Assembly: GCA_947471745.1 (NCBI GenBank)
Contig: CANJKZ010001150.1
Span: forward strand, 248,001 to 312,000
From: Closterium sp. Naga37s-1
Taxonomy: Eukaryota; Streptophyta; Zygnematophyceae; Desmidiales; Closteriaceae
DNA: 64,000 nt
Reading direction: 5' to 3'
Positions 46,824 to 56,930 of this stretch are shown here, piece after piece. How positions within the stretch are numbered: position 1 is the stretch's first letter; each line of letters starts with the position of its first letter. Both the position numbers and the translations under genes were made by a program. Below the pieces are notes generated by a model. The model did not search any database. It was not told the DNA's origin and saw only the letters and a program-made list of their open reading frames with translations.

Positions 46824-47256
46824 GATTTTGCGTGATTCTGGAGCTAAACCACAGACTACTGGAGCTGAATCCACAGGCTAGAGAGGTGGCTTGAGAGGAA
46901 CTTGAGGTGGGACAGTTCAGTAAGATCGATGCAGCTTGAAGGTGGGTTGATCATATGTAGATTGTCAAGGCCCCAACTGGTCCCACATTCTCAACCAACA
47001 GCATCTGCGATTCGTCGGAAAATGCCTGGTCAGCCTATCGAGGAGGGCACTGGCAACCAAGCTTGTTTGGTTGCTGACAACACCAAGGTTGACCGCGGGC
47101 GCGGGGAGTCCCAGGTTGTGTGGACCGCACACGTGGCATTCGCCATCGACTCTATGTGGTGATCCCTATACGAAGCGACACCACCAAATCGCTGCAAGGC
47201 ATTTGTTGTGCGAAAGTCTGTCAGAAAGGACGAACTCTTTCGGTGATTCGATGTTT
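46824..47256. other. Intergenic region between the methyltransferase and pyrophosphatase genes
   Basis: About 430 bp; both genes are on the minus strand, so it holds the methyltransferase 3' end and the pyrophosphatase promoter or leader. No element recognised. Confidence 0.45.
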
Positions 47257-49141
47257 CTACGCTCCAAGAAACCATCGTACACCAATCATTTCAGAACAAC
47301 AATCAATAACATACTTGAGCATGCTTATTAGTGAAGAGAACTCTCGAGATAGGTCCTCAAAGCCTTCTTCATCTCCCCATGCCTCTGCTATGCGCATCTC
47401 TTCTGTCAGAAGCTCGACCTGGATGATTCAAGAGAAGCATGAATTGGCATCAGTTGGGGTGGTATGGTAATTGCGTTGTCTTCATAACTAGTGTGACACT
47501 AGCTTTGCCATTGACTCTAGCATTCTCACCTGTGCATCTGACATTCGCTGCTGTGTTGCCGAAAACAGCATCATATTTCTCGGTGCTGGCCCATCAGACC
47601 CTTCCAAATGATCTAGGAGATGGCGGGATGTGGGGCACTGTTGAGCATACAGGGCAGCGATTGAGGCAATTGAGTGCACTTCAGCCAGAAGCCCATGAGA
47701 GGCATACAGGGAGGAGAGAGCAGCGACAGCAACCGAAGAGTCCTCTCGTGAGTCTATTGCAGCACCACCAACAGCCGCCTGGGGAGCGATGGCCTGCAAG
47801 GGCAGCTCCCCAAATACTTGGCAGCCTCCCATGAGCAGCCCCTGCAAGTGACCCAGAATGGTCTTCAGGCCTGACGGTGACAGGTGGGGCAGCCCCTGGA
47901 AGGGGAAAAGGTAGGGGAGGTATGGGTGAGACGAACAGGCACAAGGAAATGTGGACAGCTCATGGGGGGGAAGCCATGCGCTCTGTTGCAGAAGCTTTGG
48001 ACCGCACCTGCAACACCCACAGGCTGGGCCTGTCTCCTCTGTATCCGAGCCTCTGCAGCTTTTCGCCCCAACCTTCGTCTCGCCAGTCCTCTCCGGTGGA
48101 CAGGTCCGCTGACACGTGGCGTACCACCGATCCACAGGCTGGCCGTGCTCCAGCCTCTGATAGAAAGTGAGCAAAGGAGACAGAATGGAATTCATTCATA
48201 ACGCAAGTGCTGGGAATGAAGTCTAGAGCGGAACGGCAGGATGGGCAAGGCAGGCGTGAGTGCAGGTGGCTCACCGAGGAGGAGGTTGTGGCAGGCGGTG
48301 TAAGGCGCAGCAGGCGACACGTCAAACACCACCATGGGGCGCGGCCACGCCACGCGGTATGGGCGCGTGTCACACCCATCCGTTAGAAGAACAACCTGCA
48401 ATGGTGCCACCATTTCAATCAGAGCCAGTAAAGCAGTATCGGAGTGTGAGGTCAGAGCGTGGCATGCCATGACAGCGAGCAGCAGCCACGTGACGCTACC
48501 TGGCGGACCTCCTCTGTGCCGCCCACCAGCTGCGCCACCGCCTCTTCAATCGCGTCGTCCAGGAACCGCGTCGCCACCAAATACGACGCCGCCTCCCCCG
48601 CCGCCTCCTCCGCATCATCCCCCACATCCCCTTGTCCCCCCGCTTCTCTCTGTGGCTCTGATCGCTCCGCCGCGGTCAGCAAACCAGCGTAAGGGTCGAC
48701 CAGAAGCGCGCCTGGTGGGCGACAGCCGGGGGAATCGGAAAGGGCAAGAACAAGTCACGCGAAAGGGGAAAACAGGTGTGTGGCAAATGTGGGCTAGAGC
48801 AGAGCAATATCTGAGGGGAGCGAATGGATACCCAGCACCCTACCATCTCGACCGCTCTCTACGCTCCGCCAATACGCCGCGCGCTCTTCCGTGCGATCCC
48901 GGGTGGAGAAAAAACTCCCGTTACTTGCCGACGGCACATTGGGGGGTCGTAAGCGCGCAAGCCGGCTGGGAGGCGGCGTCTGACTGCATAGGCTGAAAAG
49001 TATGGCGCGACAATGTCTTCCGCTCGTGTCGACATGGGATCTGTGCGATAACGAAGACTGGCCTAACTGATCGGCTGCTATGGCTTTCCGCGCCACCTGC
49101 CATGAGTGCAGTTGACGTGTGGGGATTGGTGAGGTGAACAT
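47257..49141 (-). CDS. SAM-dependent methyltransferase, leucine carboxyl methyltransferase-like
   Basis: Predicted to transfer a methyl group from S-adenosylmethionine; the substrate cannot be told. Six exons (minus): 49141-48844, 48711-48500, 48395-48275, 48156-48008, 47895-47530 and 47418-47257, giving 435 residues. Core motifs: LVDPYAGLLT, YLVATRFLDDAI, the SAM-binding strand VVLLTDGCDTRPYR (171-184, the DxGxDTRxYR pattern of the LCMT/polyketide O-methyltransferase group), PMVVFDVSP, GDRPSLWVLQ, GGCQVFGELP, NMMLFSATQQRMSDAQ and a C-terminal AWGDEEGFEDL typical of the plant homologues. The N-terminal ~90 residues are basic and Ser-rich and may be a plastid or mitochondrial presequence. Start 49141 is the most reasonable ATG, but an earlier in-frame start cannot be excluded. 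Ending exon 5 at the CAG|GTGAGA donor instead of reading on restores the family C-terminus. Confidence 0.9.
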
Positions 49142-50077
49142 GGGGCCAGGGGGATGTACGAAAGGGAGGGGCTGGAAGCCCGCAACACAGAAGACGAACA
49201 TTGCTCCCTCGTAGATTGAACCCGTTACAAGTCGACTCTGCATCTCAGGATAAATTTTGAAGCTCGAATATGTAATGTTAAGACGATATATGTTTGAACA
49301 ACTTCCGCCAGAATAATAACTTCTCGTCACTAAGACTCCCAACCTCCCCTGGCTTGCGGCACTCACCTGGCTAAGCAACACCCTTTAGCCCCCTTTCGCG
49401 TGGTGGCGTTTAGTGGGTTTTCTGTTGCTACGTAAACAATGAATACACTAAAGCGTTCTGCTTACTGAGTGGGCCGGTACTTTTCGCGACCTCACCTGAT
49501 GAGTTCTCCCCAACCCTGATGGCGCCAGACCCGTTTCCCGCATCCCGCGCAGATTACAGAAAGTTTTGCGACAACATTTCTCGCTGGCCATTCATCACCT
49601 GCCACCTGCTTTGGACCACCGCCTGCCGCCAACACCGCTGCCTCAACCAACCGAAACCCAATTCCAACCTGACGGGTCCGCATGTTTCCCAAATTCCCAC
49701 CCCCTCGCGAGCAAACATCGAGGCGCGCTGATTTTGGAAGCAAGTGCCAGCCCCCTCGCCGAAGCGCAGCTGCGCTCAGTGTGTCGTGGCGTGCAGCGGC
49801 GAGGCGAAAGACAAATCACGCGCCAAGCCAAACTCCAAGGCCGTTTGTGGGGAGAGTCATCCCTTGCTCCGTGAGACTTCGCAACCAAGCCGAACCGACA
49901 CATGCACCGACTCATCGGCCCTCCCACACACACACATATTCCATATCCGCCTTTCATTACATTCCAGACTCATCCGCATCAGAAACACCACAGATTCATC
50001 AACGCACAAGCCGCTCGTCAGCTTTAGTATTTCCAGCAGGATCGCACGGAACCAGAGGCGCATTTGATTGTGCAGGC
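49142..50077. other. Divergent intergenic region
   Basis: Between the methyltransferase (minus) and the EAR-motif gene (plus). The reading frame of the EAR gene stays open upstream to 49682 without clear coding character. No other element recognised. Confidence 0.45.
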
Positions 50078-50896
50078 ATGGCGCGCGGGGAAGCGTGGGG
50101 CGGGGCGACGACGCTCAAGCAGGCAGCCACCATTAACTCTCTGCCTCCCGAATGGCTGCCTTTCGTCGAACACGACGCCCATTGGCCAGCCGCCTTGCGC
50201 CAAAACGCGTCCGCCATCGAGCTGCAGTTCAAGTCCTCGCGCGCGCAGGTCCCGCAGGTGACCGCCGCGAAGAATCGCGATGGTGGTAACCATCGCGACG
50301 ACGCGTCAGTTGACGTTTTTTCGCAGTCGTCAGGGCTGTCGGAAGACGAGATCGCGATCGCGGCGCACATGGCGAGGATGGTTCAAACAGACGTCTCTTC
50401 CGCTCGCAACCACGCTCACGCCTCTGCTTCTCAATCCGGACCGTTCTTCCATTTCCTCGACTGCCCCTCCCGGAACGGATCTCAGCCGTCCGTTGGAGCA
50501 CCGTCGCCCCCGCGGCTGGAGTCGATCGACTCCTTTAAGAGCCTCGCGGACCTGGCGGTGCGCTCCGCGTTCTCCCCGTACGGCTCCGCCTCCCCCGCGA
50601 GCTCGGAGCACGCGGGTGCTGCGGTCGCGCTGTCGCGATCGTCCTCCGAAATGGACGGCTGCGATTTAAGCTTGTCGCTGGGCAGTCCGTCCGTCCTTGG
50701 CGCAGCGGCGGAGGCGGAGAGGGCATGGGCGAGCACTGCGGAGGTGTGGGGCGCGGAGGTATCGATGGAGCAGTCGGGGGAGAGCGGGCAGGGGGGGTAC
50801 ATGGGGGTCGGTGGAATGCTGCAAGCCAACAGCGGCTGCGCCAACGGCTGGTTGCTCCGCATGCCTGCTGGAATGGGGCGTGCGGGCGTAATGTGA
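50078..50896 (+). CDS. Intronless protein with an EAR (LxLxL) repression motif
   Basis: A 272-residue frame, open upstream to 49682 (404 codons). I choose ATG at 50078 because the sequence becomes protein-like there (MARGEAWGGA, then LPPEWLPFVEHDAHWPAALR). The middle is low in complexity and Ser/Ala-rich, with a short acidic helix-like SGLSEDEIAIAAHMARMVQ and ESIDSFKSLADLAVRSAF. CDLSLSLGSPS at 195-205 fits the plant EAR motif LxLxL, which recruits TOPLESS-type co-repressors. No DNA-binding domain is seen, so it may be an adaptor-type regulator or have an unrecognised domain. It is the only intronless gene in the window. I do not recognise the family. Confidence 0.6.
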   Translation: MARGEAWGGATTLKQAATINSLPPEWLPFVEHDAHWPAALRQNASAIELQFKSSRAQVPQVTAAKNRDGGNHRDDASVDVFSQSSGLSEDEIAIAAHMARMVQTDVSSARNHAHASASQSGPFFHFLDCPSRNGSQPSVGAPSPPRLESIDSFKSLADLAVRSAFSPYGSASPASSEHAGAAVALSRSSSEMDGCDLSLSLGSPSVLGAAAEAERAWASTAEVWGAEVSMEQSGESGQGGYMGVGGMLQANSGCANGWLLRMPAGMGRAGVM

Positions 50897-51683
50897 TGAT
50901 AATCAGCCTGCTACGGCGGATAGGATGTTTCCTGTGCTGCGATGTAGTTAGGCTAGGTCATGGCTTGGTGATCCGCGATGTATAGTAGGCTTTGTATATT
51001 AATGATTTGCGATTGTTCCCTGTTACGTATGTGCACAGAAGCGAGTGAATGCAGTAATGCAAACCAACGAGAAACTGCCATGGAAGGTGTGAGCAGGAGG
51101 AAAAGGCTACCTAGTTTCCAGCCCATGGACTTGGGTTTCATTAGACTTGGGTTGCACATGGACCTCCTCGGCCCGGTAACTGATGATGCCTTCCAGCAAA
51201 GCGGGTGGATGTGCCATCAGACAATGAACCAGGGGATACGCTGGGGGGACCCTTCATTAGTTGCAAAAATAGCTATTTTTGTTGTTGTACCGTACAATGA
51301 AATGTTCAGAGTACATTGGCTCTTCCACCATTGATCAGTCACCACCTTACGGAATGGAGGCACCCCAACATGATTATGCCTTCACACAGCCCAGGGTTTA
51401 GGGTGCCTATCAACTCTCCATTGTTGCTCAGTTGCTGTATATTACTCCATGAGGAACATAGCAGGGAGCATTCACATTCCAAATGGCCTCCATGCGAATA
51501 GTCCCTCCTTCATTGCGTGCACCGAGACAACCACTCATTATGCCGCTGCTGCACCCAATGCCACCAGGCTTGCCCTTCATCCCAGCGCAGCACCCACACC
51601 CAGGGGGTCTGTCTGTCTGCCCCATCCAATCCCACAAACATCCCTTCTCCCTCCTCTTCTAGGCATATTTCTCCTGTTCCTCG
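50897..51683. other. Intergenic region
   Basis: Between the EAR-motif gene and the 3' end of MKK3. AT-richer unique sequence. A single GGGTTTAGGG telomere-like decamer lies near 51394. Nothing else recognised. Confidence 0.45.
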
Positions 51684-54600
51684 TCACTTCTGCACGTACA
51701 GCTCCTGCTTGGCCACCAGGTACGACCCCGACGCCTCCCCCGGCTCGATCACAAACAGCTCGATGAAGCTGCCCAGCTTCTTCCCATGCCCCTTGTACCC
51801 CGTCGCCCCGCCGCTCGTGATGCCCTCCACCTGCGTGCCGGGCGGCGGGATGAACTGCCGCCCCACCACCAGCGCGCCCGACACGCGCACCATGACGCCG
51901 CGGCGCCCGTACGCGCAGCACTCGAGGTTCTCGACGGTGTGCACGAGGCGCTCCGACTTGGCCTCGCCCAGCATCATCGTGCGGATGGACGTCAGCGTCG
52001 CGAATATCTGCTCTCCCCCCGTGTACACCCGGTGCCCAAACCTGCAAGGGCGAGAGGACGAGAGGGTAGGGTGGGTGGGAGAGAAGAGATAGGGGAGGGG
52101 AGTGGTGGGTGTTGGAGGAGAAAGAGAGGGGTAGGAGAGGGTTGTGTGGGTAGTGCCAGGTGGAATGGATCGGGTGGTGGCAGTGAGTGGCACGGAGCAG
52201 AGACAAGTTGAATGCTGATGCAAGGTGCGCCTTCATGCTGATGCAAGGTGCGCCTTCATGCTGTGAAGCTACACGCATGTGCACGCCCCTGGCATGAATG
52301 AGACGCCACGCCCCACAGCACACGTACATGAGGGTGGCGTCGGGCTTGTAGAAGCTCTCTATGTGCGGCCACATCTTGTCGGGCCCGTCAAACAGCATGT
52401 AGTAATGCACCATCAGCATCTGTGCACCGCACACACACAGTCACACACACCCCGCATTAGCATTCACAAACTGTGTCTACACGAAAGCAGGAAGGATGTA
52501 GAGGAGAGAGAAAGCGGAAGATTGAGAGCAGTTGGTGGAGTGGCAGTGCATGCAGAGGTGCTTGAGGCAGCGGCAGTGACGCACATTGGAGAGGTCTTTG
52601 AGGCGCTCGGTGGGGTTGACCACGTTCTGAATGTACCCCGCTAGGTCCACGTCCTCGTCCGCATGCTTGGTTATGAAGGGATGCTGCAGCAGCTGCTCTC
52701 GCCCACAGAGAAGGGGAGAAGACGAGGAGAGGGGGCAAGGGGAAGGAGAGGGAGGAGTGTGTGGTGTGACGGATAGTTGCTTGGGTGGCTGTGGGTGGGA
52801 GATAGAGCAGTGCACGAAGCAGGAAAGTAAAGCAGAAGGTATTGCGTCCAATAATAAGCAGACAAGCCGCCTCAATGTCACACACGTATTCCTCTTGCCT
52901 TGTTCACAAAAGAGCCCCATGAACACTGCACGGCACATCTCACAGTCTCAGCTGTGGGGCATTGGAACAGCTCTTACTTTCCCTCACCCCTGCAGTGCAG
53001 CACTCACAACTTCAGCGGTGGGGCGCTGGAAGGGGTCCTTCTCAAGGCTGTCGTTGACAAACGACTGGAACTCCGCTGAATACCCGGGCGGCAGCGTGGG
53101 CGCCGGGTCCTCCATCACCTGCCATGGCACCCGGGCCGTGGGGGGAGAGGGGAGGGATGGGTTGGGATTGAGGTGGGGGTCAGGGGGTTCAATCATGAGG
53201 GGCAGGAGCGGAACCGTGGAGGAACAAGGCGGCGTGTGGGAGGGATGGGCGGTGGTAGTGAGAAGAGGTATGGAAGACGAGGGGAGGGAGTGGCGTGAGG
53301 GGGAGAATGAGAAAAACACGGGGGGTGGATATCAGCGAGGTGCTACCTGCAGCATGAGGTTGATGGGCCCTTTATCAGCCGTGTAGGGGAAGGTGCTACC
53401 TGCAGCATGAGGTTGATGGGCCCTTTATCAGCCGTGTAGGGGAAGGTGCTACCTGCAGCATGAGGTTGATGGGCCCTTTATCAGCCGTGTAGGGGAAGGT
53501 GCTACCTGCAGCATGAGGTTGATGGGCCCTTTATCAGCCGTGTAGGGGAAGGTGCTACCTGCAGCATGAGGTTGATGGGCCCTTTATCAGCCGTGTAGGG
53601 GAAGGTGCTACCTGCAGCATGAGGTTGATGGGCCCTTTATCAGCCGTGTAGGGGAAGGTGCTACCTGCAGCATGAGGTTGATGGGCCCTTTATCAGCCGT
53701 GTAGGGGAAGGTGCTACCTGCAGCATGAGGTTGATGGGCCCTTTATCAGCCGTGTAGGGGAAGGTGCTACCTGCAGCATGAGGTTGATGGGCCCTTTATC
53801 AGCCGTGTAGGGGAAGGTGCTACCTGCAGCATGAGGTTGATGGGCCCTTTATCAGCCGTGTAGGGGAAGGTGCTACCTGCAGCATGAGGTTGATGGGCCC
53901 TTTATCAGCCGTGTAGGGGAAGGTGCTACCTGCAGCATGAGGTTGATGGGCCCTTTATCAGCCGTGTAGGGGAAGGTGCTACCTGCAGCATGAGGTTGAT
54001 GGGCCCTTTATCAGCCGTGTAGGGGAAGGTGCTACCTGCAGCATGAGGTTGATGGGCCCTTTATCAGCCGTGTATGGGAAGGTGCCGGTGCCGCACTCCA
54101 GCAGCGCGAGGCCGAGGCTCCAGATGTCAGCGGGGAAGGAGTAGTTCTGATTGGCTATGCGCTCCGGTGACATGTACGTCACTGTTCCCACGAACGTTGC
54201 ACACTGTGGTGGCCGGAGGGGGAAGGGAGGGTGGGGTCGGGAATGGCGCAATTAAAGAGAGGAGGCGGATTAACGGAAGAGAGAGGAGTGGTGGAGGGGG
54301 TGTTGGAGAAAGAGGACGGAGGGATGAGCGGGCTGATGGAGGAGAGGGCGATGGTGGAGTGGACACAGCAGCACATGAAGGAGAGAGCAGGACGGGAGAG
54401 GGCAGCAGGGGTGAGCGGGGTACCATGGCGAGGGAGTGGTCGAGACCGGTGCTGATACCAAAGTCGGTGATCTTGGGCACGCCGTTCAGGTTGAGCAGCA
54501 GGTTGGCGGGCTTGATGTCGCGGTGCACCATGCGCCGGTCCGTGTGCAGGAACTGCATGCCCTGCAGCACGCGCCGCGTGATGGCGGACAGCACGTTCTC

Positions 54601-55755
54601 AGGGATGGTCTTGGTGACCTGCACCACGTCGGCGAGGGAGCCGCCGTCCATGTACTCGAGGGCGATGTTGATCTGCCCGCTGTCGGGCTGGTAGAAGGCG
54701 CCGTAGAACTCCACCAGCCCCGGCGCTGCCGGCGCCTCGCACAGCGTGCGGATCTCGTTCAGCAGCTGGTGCCGCTTGTCCTGCTCGCGCAGGGGGCGGG
54801 GGGGAGGGGAGTGGGGAGGGGAAGGGGAGGCGGGAGTGTGTGGGTAGGGGGGGGAGGGGGAGAGGGAGGACGGAATGGGGGAAGTGAAGGGGAGTGGAGG
54901 TAATGAAGGGGGGATGGCGGATGGTTGTGGTGATGGCGATGGTGGAGTGAAGGATGCGAAGAGGAATTGAGAACGGGGAGGAGGGGAGCGGGAGCGGCGA
55001 GGAGGAGGGCGCGCGAGCACGGAGAGCTGACCTTTTCAAAGACGTTGACTTTTTTTAGGGCGAGCAGGCGGTGCGTGGGTATGTGTATGGCTTTACACAC
55101 AACGCTGCTCGCCCCCGAACCGATGGCGCCGAACACGAGCATCTCGTTAGAAGCACAGCGGTACGTCTTCTCGCCGCCCGCGCTGCTGTCCTCTGAGTGC
55201 TGCCCCTCCTTGTTCACCTGCAACCCCTGCTCGCTGATCGCGTACTCGTTAAAAGACTGACTCATTAGGTTGATGTGCCCTTCCTCGCTGACCTGCCCCG
55301 GGGACGCACGGATGGAAATGGAATCGGGATTGGCGTAGTGAGTACTGGATAAGTGAAGCCTTGATTGCTCGACAGGTGACGCCTCGAGTACAAGAGAAGT
55401 GACGTCTCAAAGCTCGATCTACGCGTGCTGCGGAATGCATAACACAGAAGCACGTAGAGGGGGAGGGGAAATGTCAACGAGCGATAGTCGCACCCGCGAC
55501 GCAGAATGGCACCGTGGCAACCAGGAATTGATTGTGGAAGAAAAACGAAATGACAAGAAGCAGATTGTGCGACACGGCTTCCGGCATTCACGGCCACACC
55601 TCACTTGTAACGGGTATCGAGTTCACCTTATACGACGCGTACGGGTCGTTGGCCATGGCGGGCATTTCCCCCACGCCGCCCGAGTCAGGCGCGCGCACGC
55701 CGCCGCCCGTCTGCAGCGGCAGCAGCTTCTTCTTCATCTTCGCCAGCCCTGCCAT
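51684..55755 (-). CDS. MKK3: MAP kinase kinase of the MKK3 type, with C-terminal NTF2 domain
   Basis: Dual-specificity kinase that activates MAP kinases; the kinase-NTF2 combination defines plant group B MKK3. Eight exons (minus): 55755-55627, 55292-55032, 54780-54424, 54203-54036, 53118-53008, 52692-52585, 52419-52328 and 52041-51684, all in phase, 527 residues (Arabidopsis 520). Starts [14 protein letters not shown]. Gly-rich loop GAIGSGASS (98-106), ATP Lys in LALKK (123), catalytic HRD (216-218), DFG (236-238), then [11 protein letters not shown] and [31 protein letters not shown] and [20 protein letters not shown] lead into the NTF2 fold (about 380-505), ending AKQELYVQK. Acceptors for exons 3 and 6 lie in GAGCAG contexts and were chosen by alignment length. 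Intron 4 contains fourteen copies of the exon 4 donor. Confidence 0.97.
53339..54068 (-). repeat. 53-bp x14 duplication of the MKK3 exon 4 donor
   Basis: The last 40 or so bases of exon 4 (ACGGCTGATAAAGGGCCCAT then CAACCTCATGCTGCAG, minus strand) plus GTAGCACCTTCCC are repeated at exact 53-bp spacing 14 times from 54068 down to 53339. The coding copy differs by one base (CCATACACGG against CCTACACGG); the others are virtually identical. Each carries CTGCAG|GTAGCA. Confidence 0.97.
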
Positions 55756-56930
55756 CGCGCCGTCTCACTCGCGCACCGTAATACGAAGCTTTTAGCTTTC
55801 TAAGAAAACAAACGGTTTTCTAACACGTCGTACGATCGCTCCTAGCCTTTCGCAATGCGATTATGTGCGTCCTGCAAGCGCCTAAATACCCACGACACGC
55901 GACGCGCAGATACGAGCGATTCGCTGCTGCGAGGCACCACCAGGTCGCTCGACGAGCTCGCAAAGCGGCCCGCCAATTCCGCAAACTCGGTTAAGCGGCG
56001 TCCTAGGTTCGAGGGTCACGAGCGTCACGCAGCTCTGGGTGCGCGTTTCGAGCGCCTCAGGCAGGCAGGGTCAGGCAGCTCTAGCGGCTCGCCGGGCGAC
56101 GGCATTCTCTAGAACGGCGCGCGCATCTCCTCACCCGCTCGCACGGGCCTCTCGCTCCCCTCGCTGCACGGCTTCCGGTGCACGCAAGATGAAACCTTTC
56201 GGGCGAATTATTGTTGCACAGGCAATCAAGGGTTGTCGTGACCTAATCGGTTTTTAGGACGAGCAGGAAGTAAGATTCATTCGTTATGGCTCCCTGTGAC
56301 TGATAACATCCAGGTTAGGGCAGAAAACTGGGAGCAGCACGAAAAAGGAGGTGAGCATGTCATGGTCATGGTAGAAACGACGAGTGAGGACGGAAGCTAG
56401 GAGGGGAAGGGGAGGCACCAGCGCACAGGTTGGCGCTGCTGCTACAGCGTAGAAGGGGTGGTGAGGGTTGAGGTGGGGTGGGGTGGGGAACGGTGATTTC
56501 TTCTCTCTTCCACCTGCCCGGCCACTTCTCCTTCGTGGGGGTGCGGGTGAGGTTGGCGCCGTTGTGGGCGGAGCATGATGCGCGCGCGTGTGGTGGATGG
56601 CTCGCTAGTTTCCAGGTCGCCTCGAATGTTCCGCGGCCACCCGTTACAGGCACCTCGAGAAAATGATGATTCTCAAGTGGCCGTACGATGTACACGCGCC
56701 TACCTTATGTTTAACGCCAGCCAAACCAGGTTTATAGTTCACAGCAATTCAAAATTCTTTCAATCATGTGTGTCCATATCCATAAATGGTGGTATTACAT
56801 CATGACTCTCTTCATAATCTTTGCGCATACATTTTTACACTCCCATGCATTTTTTACATGAAAGAAGTTGCTTTTTCGAGTGAGAAGTTTCATTTCGCCT
56901 TTAGTCAATACTGTGCCACAATACCAGTTG
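55756..56930. other. Intergenic region between MKK3 and the branching enzyme
   Basis: Both flanking genes are on the minus strand, so this holds the branching-enzyme 3' end and the MKK3 promoter. No RNA gene, repeat or convincing open frame was seen. Confidence 0.45.

Noticed and set aside
46824-46874. Longer pyrophosphatase start at 46874
   Set aside because: The codon is GTG on the minus strand; the first ATG is at 46823.
51390-51400. GGGTTTAGGG as an interstitial telomere
   Set aside because: A single decamer in unique sequence is expected by chance; no neighbouring degenerate copies.
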